Source: an uncultured bacterium (lineage in GTDB: Bacteria > Atribacterota > Atribacteria > Atribacterales > Caldatribacteriaceae). From it: a stretch of 64,000 bases of DNA. The translations under genes were made by a program, and so were the position numbers. Of this stretch, positions 1 through 10,845 are shown in pieces. The stretch is taken from positions 1 through 64,000 of the forward strand of contig CALAIW010000013.1 in the NCBI GenBank assembly GCA_937922705.1, in the 5' to 3' direction. Each line of letters starts with the position of its first letter. The first letter of the stretch is position 1. The notes under the pieces are model-generated. The model did no database searches and was not told the DNA's origin. It saw only the letters and a list, made by a program, of their open reading frames with translations.

Positions 1-42
1 AGCTTGAAACACGCTCATCTTCTTTCCTGGGGGGATTTATCC

Positions 43-2755
43 CTAAAGCTTAACTTGACCTCTGCGAAAGTACTTGAATACTTCTATGACCACTATCACA
101 GGTATCGCTAAAACCAAAATAGATAACCACTCATTAAACGAAATGGGTTCAATTCGCAGTATACTTTGCATCAATGGAATGTGCATGCTGAGGATGTGAA
201 TGCCTTGTGCTGCGAGCACCCAAATACAAGAACAATGTTTCTTCTTAATGGCACCTTAAATGCTGAAACGCTTTCCGAACGGCAATTAAAAACATGGAAA
301 TTTTGCATAAATACCATGAGTAACAGGATAAGGTCGCGGGCGTGTACTTCGTCCATCTTGGTATACGTGTTTAAGTAATACCAAAGTCCAAAAACTATCA
401 GCCCCATAGTTACCCCCGATACAGTGGTTTGGTGAATCATAAGAGAGTTGAATATTTTTTCGGAGGGCTTACGGGGAGGACGTTTCATTGCACCGGGTTC
501 TCCACCCTCAAACGCAAGGGCAACATCCTGTATCCCATTGGTAACCAGATTCAACCACAATAGTTGTACGGCGAGTAGCGGCAGAGGCAAGCCGGCACAG
601 ATTGATACCAAAAAGAGAATCACTTCGGCAGCACCTGTGGAAATGAGGAGGTAAATGACTTTCCGCACATTATCGTAAGCGAAACGCCCCTCTTCAACAC
701 CCGCCACAATTGACGCAAAGTTGTCGTCAACCACAATCATGGACGCAACTTCTTTGGCCACATCGGTGCCGGATCCCATTGCCACACCAATATTGGCGCG
801 CTTGAGCGCAGGAGCGTCATTGACACCGTCACCGGTAACGGCAACAAACTCACCTTCGCGGATCAATACATCTACAATTTCCAATTTTTGCGTGGGTGAA
901 ATTCTCGCAAACACGGTTGTTGATGCAACTAAATTTGCATAAGCAGGGCTGTCGTGCGCTCCAGCTTCGGTAAGCATGTATCCAGTCACCACAGGAGTAC
1001 CTTCATCGGCTATTCCCAATTCACGCGCTATGGCGAAAGCTGTTTCGGGGTGGTCTCCAGTTATCATTATTACTTTAATGCCAGCTTCCTTACATTTTTC
1101 AACCGCTTTTTGAGCTTCCGGTCGTAACGGGTCGATAAAGCCCACAAGTCCGTAAAATGTAAGTGGGGGGATATCTTCGTCTTTATATATTTCCTTTTTT
1201 GGTACTCCTTATATTCCCCGCTTGCGAAAGCCAATACCCGATAGCCGTCTTTAGCCAAATGTGCTGCGTCCAAAAGTATTTTCTCTTTGTCTATTGGCTG
1301 AATCTCGCCATTAACGGACACGGTTGTGCAAAAATTGAGAATCGTTTCCACAGCACCTTTGACTCGAATAAAAACCGAACCGTTTACTTTGCAAAGTGCC
1401 GCAGAGAATTTTCGTTCCGATTCATAGGGAATTCTTCCAATCATTTTTTCCTCTTGTACCCATTTTTCAGGATTCACTCCGAGCTTGTACCCCATTCCTA
1501 AAAGAGCAACATCCATGGCGTCACCATGGTATGACCATCGACTGTTTTCTTTTATTAATGAGCCCTCGTTGGCAAAAATGGCTATACGGGCAATTTGGGC
1601 AATTTCATGGTTTTCTGAGACATCGATTGGTTTTCCTTGTGAACCAACAACTTTTCCTTCGCCATTATATCCCTGCCCCTCGATGGTATAGTGGCTCCCA
1701 TTGGGAAGCTGTATGATTTTTGCTGTCTGTTCATTTACGGTTAGTGTGCCCGTTTTATCACTGGCAATAACAGTGCAACTTCCTAAACTCTCAACTGACG
1801 TAAGTTTGCGAACAATAACGTTTCGTTTTGTCATTCGCTTAGCCGCAATGGATAGCGCTACGGTTAAAGCAACCGGTAACCCTTCGGGAACAGCAGAAAC
1901 AGCCAAAGCGACAACAAAGAAAAAGATTGAGGCGAAATCCATACCCCGCGCTCGGAGTATGACTGCCAGTATGGCACTCAAGGCGACAATGAAAATACTT
2001 ATTTGCGTAATAAACCTCTCCATACGCAGCACAAGGGGTGGTTTGGCCGAAGCTGACTCGGCCACATCCTGTGAGATTTTGCCCACCTGTGTATCGACCC
2101 CTGTACACACGACAACCCCTACACCCCGCCCCCTCACAACGGTAGAACCGGCGAAGGCCATATTGGTTCTTTCAGCAACACCAAGGTTTTCCTGTAACAC
2201 GCCAATTTGCTTTTTGGTTGCGATCGATTCACCGGTGAGAAAGCTTTCGTCGATTTCTAATCCCGATACCTCGAGGAGACGCATATCTGCTGGCACTTTC
2301 ATGCCCGATTCAAGGAGCACGATATCGCCCGGCACAAGTTCTTCAGAAGGCACTTCTTTTTCTTTGCCATCTCTTCTTACCCTTGCCTTGATTCTCATTA
2401 ATTTCTGGAGGCTGCTCGCACTCTTTTCGGCATTGTATTCCTGGTAAGCACCCAAAGCACTGTTGATAAAAATAACCAGAAAAATGAATATCGCATCTTT
2501 TCCTTCGCCAATAGCAACCGATGCAACGGCAGCAGCAATAAGGATAAAGATTAATGGACTCGATAACTGATGCAGGATAATCTGCATGGGGGTAACCTTT
2601 TTGCCCTCAGGCAATGTATTCTCGCCGTAAAACCTTAACCTTTTCTTTGCTTCTACCTCACTTAAACCTTTCTCAGATGTTTTAAGCTCACTGAAGATTT
2701 CTTCTGCACGCAGTGCGTGCCAGGGCTCTTTGGCTATTATGTCTTGGTGTTTCAC
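43..2755 (-). pseudogene. P-type cation-transporting ATPase (Ca2+-ATPase type), reading frame interrupted by two apparent 1-nt homopolymer deletions
   Basis: ORFs 1070..2755 (N-terminal, contains DKTGTLT) and 171..1145 (GDGVNDAPAL, C-terminal TM region) are adjacent parts of one ATPase. The true C-terminus (MHIPLMQSILRIEPISFNEWLSILVLAIPVIVVIEVFKYFRRGQVKL*) reads in another frame down to the stop at 43-45. Confidence 0.9.
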
Positions 2756-3047
2756 TCAATCACCTCCTTTAACTACCTTGACGAGTCATTGCATAGTATC
2801 CTATTTGTTTTGTCTCTCAACATGGTAGCCTTCCATTTTGATTTCTGCAAATCCCTCGAGCCTTCTTGTTCTCGACTTCTTGTTGAGCTCAGGCTCGACT
2901 TTGGAAGCCAACCCAGGGTTTTGAGCGCCATGGGGGCACCAAACACTCGAAAAATCGAGATCAGCCCTGCCATGGGCCTGAAAATGTGTGCCACGTTTTG
3001 CGGTGGCCATATTCACTTTCTGACGTGGTGTGTAGTATGTAACTGCC

Positions 3048-4300
3048 ATGTTCGTCAGGACGAAGGTGTTCCGTAACAAAGACGGCATCACCCGTACCTA
3101 CCTGCGACTGGTCACCGGCGAGCGGGTTGGGGGCTGGGTGCGTCAGAAGGTGGTAGCCAACCTGGGCCGGCTTGAGGAGGTATAGGGGTGGGTTTGACCA
3201 TATCATTGAGACCCTGGCCAGGTTCTCCAGGACCAGGTGGGTTAGGGAGGAGGCCATGAAGCTCTCAACTAGGTGGGCCAAGACCTGGGGGCCGGTGTTA
3301 ATCTTCGGTCGGCTGTGGCAGGAGCTGGGTCTTCCCGACATCTTTGCCCGCCTGCTTTCAGGCACGGCCATCACTAGCGACTTTAAAGGGGCTTCTTTTG
3401 CCATGGCGCTAAACGTCTATTGGGTCATGCCAGGTTTACGACCTGGGGGGGATCAAGACGATCTACCGGCCCCAGTGGGAGAGGCTGGGGTTCAATCACT
3501 TCTACCGCACCTTGGACTTCCTTGCTGAGCACAAGACCCAGATCGAGGAAACGCTGCATGCCCAGGTACGGAGCGTGTTCAACCTGGCTTTGGACCTTTT
3601 GCTTTTGGGACACCACGACCACCTAATTCGAAGGCCAGACCTGCGCAAGACTGGTGGAGTACAGCTTCTCTAAGGACAAAATACCTGATCGGCTGCAGAT
3701 CACGATCGGGATGCTCATATCTTGGAATGGTTTCCCCATTGCGCACCAGGTCTTTCTCGGGAACACCGCCGAGGTCAACACCTTCCGGGAGGCTTTAGCC
3801 CAGGTACGGGAAAGGTTTCACTTAAGGAAGGCCATCCTGGCTACTGACCGGGGGATGGTAGCCGAGAGGGTGTTGAAGGAGAATGAAGGGGTGGAATTAG
3901 AGTACATCCTCGGGGTGAAGATGCGCAAAATCGGGCAGCAAAGGAGATACTCAGTTGGCTTAGGTGCTACCATGAGGCGGACGATAACCTCAAGGTCAGG
4001 GAAGTAAACCACTAAAGGGCGCACTCCATAATCTGCCTTAATCCTGAAGCAGAAGGGTGCGACTAGCTGGTATGGGGGAAGGCAGTGGCCAGGCTAAAGG
4101 AGAGGCTGGAAAAAGGGGAGGCGAAACAACTCATTACCAACAGCGTCTACCAGCACTACCTAAAGCTCGCCAGGGAAAAGATAAGCTTGGATGGAGAAAC
4201 CGGATACGACGGCAGGTACCTGTTAATAAGGATGGACAACATCTCCGTGCAGCTAGAAGAGGTAGCCTATGCCTATAAAATGACAGAATATGTTGATTAG
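3048..4300 (+). pseudogene. Degraded IS1634/IS4-like transposase with several frameshifts and stops
   Basis: Successive fragments in different frames: MFVRTKVFRNKDGITRTYLRLVTGERVGGWVRQKVVANLGRLEEV, GGFDHIIETLARFS, YDLGGIKTIYRPQWERLGFNHFYRTLDFLAEHKTQIEETL, MEYSFSKDKIPDRLQITIGMLISWNGFPIAHQVFLGNTAEVNTF..ATDRGMV, and LDGETGYDGRYLLIRMDNISVQLEEVAYAYK. Confidence 0.8.
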
Positions 4301-4582
4301 TAAGGAACACGGGGAAGGGGTTTGCAGTGAATGCTTCATCGAGAGAGGAGCTTCTCAAAAGTTTAACCGTCTGGACGAGAGGCAAATTTTCTTTGAGGGA
4401 AAAGAAGTTAAGATCGCAAGTCCTATAGTAGGTATAGAACTTGTGGAAGGAAGCCGAAGAAGCTGAAGATTGAGCCTGGGAAGCTACCCCCGGCCTGGAA
4501 TTTCACTCCTTCTCAAACTGGTCTTTGCTATCGCCTCTGGGCGCATTTTTCTTTTGTGATCAGGAAGCAACGACACACTCCC

Positions 4583-5332
4583 CTAGCCTAAAACAGTGTC
4601 AAGCCCCATCATAAGGGCAAAGCCAATCATGAGAGCATAGGTGGAGTATCTTGCTCCGGGCCCATGGTGCGTTTCGGGGATAATTTCGTCGCCAATGACA
4701 AAAAGCATTGCTCCCCCAGCAAGGGCAAGACCAAAGGGGAGAAAAGCATGCATGAAGGACACAAGCCCAACACCAAGGATTCCCCCAAGGGGTTCTACAA
4801 GACCGGTAAGAAGAGCGTAGAGAAAGGCCTGCTTTCGGCGGTATCCAACACCAAGAAGAGACACTGCAACGGCAAGACCCTCGGGAACGTTCTGGAGCCC
4901 TATGGCTACGGCTACGGTGATACCATCAGCGATGTTCTTGCTCCCAAAGCTCACCCCCACGGCAAGCCCTTCTGGAAAGTTATGGAGGGTTATAGCCAAA
5001 ACAAAAAGCCAGATTTTTCGAAGTGCTGAGGAAGGGCCTTCTTTCCCTTTTTCAAAGTGCTCGTGGGGAATGATTCGATCGAGAAGGTCCATAAGGAAAG
5101 CTCCTGCTACGATTCCAAGAATCGCTATTCCTGGTCCACCTCTCTCAATAGCGGGGACAAGGAGACTAAAAGACGTGGCGGCGAGCATAACCCCTGCAGC
5201 AAAACCAAGAAGCTCATCCTTGAGGCGATGGGAGAGGGAGTGGAGAGAAGGAAAAAGAACAGGAATGGCTCCTAGCCCAGTTGCTAAGCCCGCTAAAGTG
5301 CTTCCTGCAATGCCCCAGAATATGTGGTCCAT
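4583..5332 (-). CDS. ZIP family metal transporter
   Basis: ORF 249 aa with ZIP motifs HNFPEGLAVGVSFG and LQNVPEGLAVAVSL and multiple TM segments. Confidence 0.9.
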   Translation of the reverse strand: MDHIFWGIAGSTLAGLATGLGAIPVLFPSLHSLSHRLKDELLGFAAGVMLAATSFSLLVPAIERGGPGIAILGIVAGAFLMDLLDRIIPHEHFEKGKEGPSSALRKIWLFVLAITLHNFPEGLAVGVSFGSKNIADGITVAVAIGLQNVPEGLAVAVSLLGVGYRRKQAFLYALLTGLVEPLGGILGVGLVSFMHAFLPFGLALAGGAMLFVIGDEIIPETHHGPGARYSTYALMIGFALMMGLDTVLG

Positions 5333-5371
5333 GGAAGTATTTTCTCCAAAAGTTCTCTCAAGGGCAAGGGG

Positions 5372-6493
5372 TTAGCGAGCGAGAGTTCGAAAGAGGGCGA
5401 TACTTCCTGCTCCCAGGGCTCCGTAATACGTGTACAAGCGCCAGAAGAACACAAGAAGACTCACCCTTCCTCCTTCAAGGAAGGACCCAAAAAGGGAGGC
5501 AAAGGAAAGCTCTGCTACTCCGCTTGCTCCGGGAAGAGGGGTAAAGCGTAGGGCGAAGAAAAGGGGTATCTGGAGGCGCACAACGGAAAGCAAAGAGAGG
5601 TTAGAGGCTGCAAGTGCCTGAAGGATGCAATAGGTTGTGGCAAAAAGGCAGACAAAATGCAGGCAATACATGGCAATGTTCCATCCAAGGTAATGGGGAT
5701 TGCGAAGGAAAAGAAGGAACTTCTCTCGGAGGTCTCCAAGGAAATTACCCACAAAGATAGGGGCACTATCCGCAAGATGGGCAAGACGGGGAATTCGGGC
5801 GCTAAGAAAAGCGCTTACCCTTTCGGTAAGGAGTACAAGGGACTTGGGAAAGCAGAGAAAGAGGGCTAGGATACCGACGAGAATCACGTACAGGATGAGA
5901 AGGTACAGTGCAAGCTGAAAAATGCGTGAAGGAACATCTTCAGAGAAGAAAAGGGAAAAGAGGGAAAAGAGGATAACGAGACTCAAAGAATACAGTGCTC
6001 CTCCGACAAGGGTAAGGCTTGTAGCCTCTCCAAGGGAGAGCCCAGATTTGACAAGGACGTAGATTTCTGCAACGTTTCCACCAGTATTTGCTGGAGTGAT
6101 ACCGCTCAAGAAGTATCCAGAAAGCACCACGGTGAGACCATCCCGAAAGCGAATGCGCTTCTTCCAAAGGCGCGTTGTGACTGAAACGCGCACTGCGTCG
6201 CAGGACCAGGCAAGAACAAGAAGGAGAACACCAAAGAGAAGATAGTGGGGTGCGGGAAGAGAGAGGGGTATTTCTTCCTCCTGACGGAAAAGGGAGAGAA
6301 CAATGATGGTAAGGGCTCCGATGCTTCCACCAACTCCAAGAAGCGATTGCCTTAGGATTTTCCGAGGGTTGAGGGTTTGCTCCATTCGTTCCATGCTTCC
6401 ATTATCGCAGAGCTTCTCTTCGGGAACAAGGGCTAGACAATTTGAATTTTTCGCAAGCCTGCCTGATGGGCAGCAAAAAGACTCAAGAGACAT
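5372..6493 (-). CDS. Flippase-like / lysylphosphatidylglycerol synthase TM-region (UPF0104) membrane protein
   Basis: Polytopic membrane protein with GYFLSGITPANTGGNVAEIYVL and LRFTPLPGASGVAE motifs typical of the family; real start probably downstream of the listed one. Confidence 0.8.
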   Translation of the reverse strand: MSLESFCCPSGRLAKNSNCLALVPEEKLCDNGSMERMEQTLNPRKILRQSLLGVGGSIGALTIIVLSLFRQEEEIPLSLPAPHYLLFGVLLLVLAWSCDAVRVSVTTRLWKKRIRFRDGLTVVLSGYFLSGITPANTGGNVAEIYVLVKSGLSLGEATSLTLVGGALYSLSLVILFSLFSLFFSEDVPSRIFQLALYLLILYVILVGILALFLCFPKSLVLLTERVSAFLSARIPRLAHLADSAPIFVGNFLGDLREKFLLFLRNPHYLGWNIAMYCLHFVCLFATTYCILQALAASNLSLLSVVRLQIPLFFALRFTPLPGASGVAELSFASLFGSFLEGGRVSLLVFFWRLYTYYGALGAGSIALFRTLAR

Positions 6494-7515
6494 ACGATGG
6501 TGCTCTCCGCGCCTCGGTTTTCGTTAAGGCCGGAAGGGGTAAGCCCATCGGCACAAGAACCCGTGTGGGGATCGTAAAGACTCACATGGTGGATGTTCCC
6601 CCCAAGAAACCACTCTAAGGAAGCAAGAGCTCTTTTGCGATTCTTTTCAGGATCGTATAATTTGGAAGCACGAAGAGCAGCAATAAGCATCCAGAAAGCC
6701 TCGATGGGTTGTTGATCGAAAAGCGCTCGGGGTCCTCCCTTGGTATACCATCCTCTGTTTCCTATAGGAGTGAAGATACCATTTGCCAGAGTTTCTTTAG
6801 AAAGAAACTCGAAGCTTTCCTGAGCAACCCTTAAGTATTGTTCCTCTTGGGTGAGTTCAAAGGTTTTGAAGAGTGCTGCAGGAAGAAGAGCGTTTCCCCA
6901 GGTGAGAACTGTATCAAACCACTTCCAGGAGGAGTCAGCATATTCCTGGTATCGCCTCAAGAGTTTTTCGCCTAAGGATTTTACGGACTTTGCAATGAGG
7001 GAGTGGGGGAACATTGCGCCTTGGATAAGGACAGTAAGGCCCTCAAGGAGAAAAGCCATTGGGCGAGGATGCTGGAAGGAAGGAATGTGCGGTAGGATTC
7101 GTTCAAGCATTCTTCGGGCGGGTTCTTTGAATTCTCGAGGAAGAGGTGAGACAAGAAGACGCGAGAGCACCCAAAAAACTCTCCCCTGACAATCTTCTGA
7201 TCCAATTTCATCACGGGGTTTGCGGTCGATACCGAAGAGGTTGTGAAAAAGTCCATCGCTTCGCTGTGCCCACTGGAGGAAGGCGAGGTACTTTCTGAGG
7301 AGGCGAAAGACCCACCTTTTCCCCGAGAGTTCAAAGTAACGAATCGTCACAAGAAGGGCTCTTGCTACATCGTCAGTTGTATACCCGTGGTGGAAGTCAG
7401 GCACACCAAAAACCGCATGCTGGTAGAGACCAAAGTCGTCGGTAAGCGCCTTCAGGTAATCAAGGGTGAGAGGCAGAGGGGGTCTTCGAATTCTTGTCTG
7501 CAACGAAGAGGACAT
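6433..7515 (-). CDS. Glycosidase-like (alpha/alpha-barrel type) protein associated with a glycosyltransferase
   Basis: 360 aa ORF beginning LQTRIRRPPLPLTLDYLKALTDDFGLYQHAVFGVPDFHHGYTTDDVARAL, directly downstream of a GT4 gene. Confidence 0.5.
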   Translation of the reverse strand: MSSSLQTRIRRPPLPLTLDYLKALTDDFGLYQHAVFGVPDFHHGYTTDDVARALLVTIRYFELSGKRWVFRLLRKYLAFLQWAQRSDGLFHNLFGIDRKPRDEIGSEDCQGRVFWVLSRLLVSPLPREFKEPARRMLERILPHIPSFQHPRPMAFLLEGLTVLIQGAMFPHSLIAKSVKSLGEKLLRRYQEYADSSWKWFDTVLTWGNALLPAALFKTFELTQEEQYLRVAQESFEFLSKETLANGIFTPIGNRGWYTKGGPRALFDQQPIEAFWMLIAALRASKLYDPEKNRKRALASLEWFLGGNIHHVSLYDPHTGSCADGLTPSGLNENRGAESTIVCLLSLFAAHQAGLRKIQIV

Positions 7516-7521
7516 GGTTTT

Positions 7522-8694
7522 TCACTCTCCTTGGGCATAGCTTGATATGGAAGTGTGGTGAGCGAGTTTGGCAAAGAGATTTACGTACTCTTTCCCCACT
7601 TGTTTCCAGGAATAGAATTCGCCGAGGTTTCTCGCTTTCTTTGCTAGAATTTCCATCTTTCCAGGATGGCTGAGGAGCTCAAGAAGGGCTTCCTCAATGG
7701 CTTTTGGATTTCGGAAGGGAACAAGGATTCCTCTTCCGTCTTGGAGAACTTCTCGCGCAGAAAGATATGGTGTGGAGATGATGATTTTCCCAAAGCGTAG
7801 AGCGTAAATGAGAGTACCGCTTGTAACCTGCTCTGGATTAAGGTATGGTGTAAGGTAGATGTCTGTAGCGGTGAGATAGGCCAAGAGCTCTTCAGAGGAG
7901 AGGTACCGGTTAACGAATTGTACATAGTTCTCAAGGCGGAGTTTGTGGACTTTTTCCTCAAGAAGCGTTCGATACGCTTCACCGTGCTTTTCGCGTTCCT
8001 TCGGGTGTGTCTCTCCAAGGACAAGGTAGATGACGTTGGGGAAGCGACGAACAACTTGTGGTAAGGCTTCAATAGCATACTCTATACCTTTTCCTGGTCC
8101 AAGGAGCCCGAACGTGGCAAGAACAACGCGATCTGCAAGTCCGAGTTTCTTCTTTATGCTTTCTCGGTCACCGGGAATTTCTGAGGGAGCTCCATGAGGA
8201 ATATAAGTGATTTTGTAAGGTGGAATGCCATACACCTCTTCGAGAATGGGAATGGCCAAACGGTTCATGCAAACACATACCGTTGCGTAGTGGGATATTT
8301 CCCGAATGATGGCCTGCTTTTTGGGGTCTGGTTTGGAAAGAATGGTGTGAAGGGTGACCACCGCTTTCCTTTTTAAGTTCTTCAGAAATGTGAGGACAAA
8401 TTCCCCCTCTTCCCCTCCAAAGATTCCAAATTCGTGCTGTATGCTGACGATATCAGCGGTGTCATTTGCTATTCGTGCTGCCTTAAGGTAGTCGAGTTCA
8501 TGGTCTCGCCGCACCACGAAGACAACCTCTTGAGGTCGCTTTGAAGTCTTTTCCCCTCCCTGTTCAATGGCAATGACCAATGGGAGAATAGGGCTTTGAG
8601 AGGCTAAAGAAGCGCACAGATCCTGAGTGAACGTAGCGAGGCCGCATTCCGTTGGAGGGTACGTCGAGAAATAGACCACCTTCACGAATTCCAC
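7522..8694 (-). CDS. Glycosyltransferase family 4 protein
   Basis: 390 aa; STYPPTECGLATFTQDL N-terminus, VVLATFGLLGPGKGIEYAIEALPQV and EQVTSGTLIYALRFGKIIISTPY. Confidence 0.88.
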   Translation of the reverse strand: MEFVKVVYFSTYPPTECGLATFTQDLCASLASQSPILPLVIAIEQGGEKTSKRPQEVVFVVRRDHELDYLKAARIANDTADIVSIQHEFGIFGGEEGEFVLTFLKNLKRKAVVTLHTILSKPDPKKQAIIREISHYATVCVCMNRLAIPILEEVYGIPPYKITYIPHGAPSEIPGDRESIKKKLGLADRVVLATFGLLGPGKGIEYAIEALPQVVRRFPNVIYLVLGETHPKEREKHGEAYRTLLEEKVHKLRLENYVQFVNRYLSSEELLAYLTATDIYLTPYLNPEQVTSGTLIYALRFGKIIISTPYLSAREVLQDGRGILVPFRNPKAIEEALLELLSHPGKMEILAKKARNLGEFYSWKQVGKEYVNLFAKLAHHTSISSYAQGE

Positions 8695-8708
8695 CTCCTT
8701 GCAAGGCC

Positions 8709-9116
8709 TTATGCGCGTCCGTATTCATCTGCAAAGCGGACAATGTCCTCTTCGTCAAAGTGCCCGAAAGAAATTTCGAGGATACGAACTTTAGTGCTGT
8801 AGGCCTTAAGGCGATGCTTCGCTCCCCGCGGAATAAAAAGGGGCTGGAGTTCCCGAAGTTTATACGCTTTTCCTTCAAGTTCTGCAACGGCTTCTCCTTC
8901 AAGGGGAATCCAGAGTTCATCCCGCATCATATGGGATTGTAAACTGAGGAGTGCTCCTGGGTTGACTTCGAGGATTTTCACTGTTGTGGGTTCGTTCAGG
9001 GTATAGCGGATGAAACGTCCCCAGGGCTTACGAACTTCCTCAATACACGGTTCTCGCGTGTGTCGGCTCTTACGGTTTGTGTTGTGTTGAACAACGGTCT
9101 CAAACATAACAGACAC
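8709..9116 (-). CDS. Mannose-6-phosphate isomerase type II-like cupin
   Basis: 135 aa; EVRKPWGRFIRYTLNEPTTVKILEVNPGALLSLQSHMMRDELWIPLEGEA, similar to PMI type II C-terminal cupins. Confidence 0.8.
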   Translation of the reverse strand: MSVMFETVVQHNTNRKSRHTREPCIEEVRKPWGRFIRYTLNEPTTVKILEVNPGALLSLQSHMMRDELWIPLEGEAVAELEGKAYKLRELQPLFIPRGAKHRLKAYSTKVRILEISFGHFDEEDIVRFADEYGRA

Positions 9117-9182
9117 CTCCCAGAAGGAATGAACGCAAGGTCATTAGGTAAGATCATTAGGAATGGAAAAGAGGACGTCTCT

Positions 9183-9211
9183 ATTATAGTCAAAAAATCA
9201 GTTTATGTCAA
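9183..9211 (-). promoter_or_regulatory. Consensus sigma70-type promoter for the glycosyltransferase/PMI operon
   Basis: On the minus strand, -35 TTGACA (9206-9211), 17-nt spacer, -10 TATAAT (9183-9188). Confidence 0.7.
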
Positions 9212-9243
9212 ATAAAAGTATATTCCCTGGAGTTAGTGAAGGA

Positions 9244-9272
9244 TTGACACCCCAGGGAAAGTGCGGTACTAA
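9244..9272 (+). promoter_or_regulatory. Sigma70-type promoter for the metG operon
   Basis: TTGACA (9244-9249), 17-nt spacer, TACTAA (9267-9272), upstream of the metG ATG at 9306. Confidence 0.65.
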
Positions 9273-9305
9273 TTAGGGCAAAAGCTGAAAGCTGAGGGAG
9301 AGGCA

Positions 9306-10832
9306 ATGCGAGCGTTTTACATCACAACGCCTATATACTATGTGAACGACGTTCCCCATATTGGGCATGCGTATACCACCTGTGCGGCAGATGTCTTAGC
9401 GCGCTTCCACCGGATGATGGGAGAGCGGGTCCTCTTTTCCACGGGAACGGACGAACATGGCCAGAAGATTGCCAAGGCTGCCCAGGAAGCTGGTCTTGCT
9501 CCCCAGGAACTTGTGGATCAGGTTGTTGTGCGCTTTAGGGATCTCTGGGAGAAAATGCACATTTCCTATGATGTCTTTATCCGCACAACGGACCCAGAAC
9601 ATGAGAGGACTGTACAGGAGATGTTCTTGCTCCTCCAGAAAAAAGGGTACATATACAAGGGTGCATACGAAGGATGGTACTGCATCCCCTGTGAGACTTT
9701 TTGGCCAGAGTCGCAGCTTGAGGGACGTTTTGTGTGTCCGGATTGCGGAAGGCCTCTTGAGCGCCTCCGGGAAGAAAGTTACTTTTTTGCTCTTTCGCGT
9801 TTCACTCAACCTCTTCTTTCGTACCTTGAGAAGTATCCCGACTTTGTCATGCCAGAAAGCCGTTTCAATGAGATTTATAGCTTTGTAAAAGGTGGCCTTA
9901 AGGATCAGAGTATTTCTCGAGCAGGAGTACGCTGGGGAATTCCTGTTCCCGGGGACCCAAACCACACCATTTACGTATGGTTTGATGCACTCATCAATTA
10001 CCTTACTGTTGCAGGATTTGGAAGAGATGAGGAACAATTTGCTCTCTTCTGGCCCGAGGCGCACCACCTTGTGGGAAAAGATATCCTTCGGTTCCATGCA
10101 GTCCTCTGGCCAGGTATACTCCTTGCGGCAGGTTTGCCCCTCCCCAGGCGGGTTTTTGCCCACGGCTGGTGGACAGTGAATGGCGAAAAGATGTCAAAGT
10201 CCCGAGGGAATGTGGTGGATCCCCTTGAGGTTATTAGAAGATTTGGTGTGGACCGTTTCCGGTACTTTCTCCTTCGGGAAGTGAGCTTTGGCCTTGATGG
10301 AGATTTTTCCGAAAAAGCTTTTATCGAGCGAAGTAATGCAGATCTCTCGGATAACTTTGGCAACCTTATACATCGAACCGTGAGTATGGTCTTAAGGTAC
10401 CGGAACGGAAGGATTTCGCGTCCTTCAGGATATGAAGATCGAGAATGGGAAGAACTTCTTCATGAGGTTCGGGAACGCTTCTTGGCTTCTATGGAGCGCT
10501 TTGCCTTTTCTCAGGCTTTAAGTGAGGTTTGGCGACTGGTGCACTTTGGAAACCGGTATCTCGATCAGAAAGCCCCTTGGCGGATGGCTAAGGATACGAG
10601 TCTTCAGAGAGAGCTTGACCAAGTGCTCTATAGGCTTCTTGATTGTGGGAGGATTCTTGGAATCTTTATTCTTCCTTTCATGCCGGAAACGGCTCGGAAA
10701 CTCCTTGCGCTTTTAGGGGTGGAGGCTATACTTACTGAGGGTAATCTTATGTCTTTCCTCGACTGGGGAAAAGGACCGGAGACCTTCTCAGTACAGCAGC
10801 CTGAGCCGCTTTTTCCCCGTCTTGAAGGATGA
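9306..10832 (+). CDS. metG: Methionyl-tRNA synthetase
   Basis: 508 aa; TTPIYYVNDVPHIGHAYTT, CPDCG zinc motif, KMSKSRGNVVDP. Confidence 0.97.
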   Translation: MRAFYITTPIYYVNDVPHIGHAYTTCAADVLARFHRMMGERVLFSTGTDEHGQKIAKAAQEAGLAPQELVDQVVVRFRDLWEKMHISYDVFIRTTDPEHERTVQEMFLLLQKKGYIYKGAYEGWYCIPCETFWPESQLEGRFVCPDCGRPLERLREESYFFALSRFTQPLLSYLEKYPDFVMPESRFNEIYSFVKGGLKDQSISRAGVRWGIPVPGDPNHTIYVWFDALINYLTVAGFGRDEEQFALFWPEAHHLVGKDILRFHAVLWPGILLAAGLPLPRRVFAHGWWTVNGEKMSKSRGNVVDPLEVIRRFGVDRFRYFLLREVSFGLDGDFSEKAFIERSNADLSDNFGNLIHRTVSMVLRYRNGRISRPSGYEDREWEELLHEVRERFLASMERFAFSQALSEVWRLVHFGNRYLDQKAPWRMAKDTSLQRELDQVLYRLLDCGRILGIFILPFMPETARKLLALLGVEAILTEGNLMSFLDWGKGPETFSVQQPEPLFPRLEG

Positions 10833-10845
10833 GGGAGGTGAAGCT

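Noticed and set aside
1701-2447. 248-aa plus-strand ORF opposite the Ca2+-ATPase
   Set aside because: Ser/Thr/Arg-rich shadow ORF opposite a conserved ATPase sequence.
4301-4582. Possible extra transposase C-terminus or gene fragment (FNRLDERQIFFEGKEVKIASPIVGIELVE)
   Set aside because: A short open stretch is visible, but I cannot assign it to the transposase or another gene with confidence.
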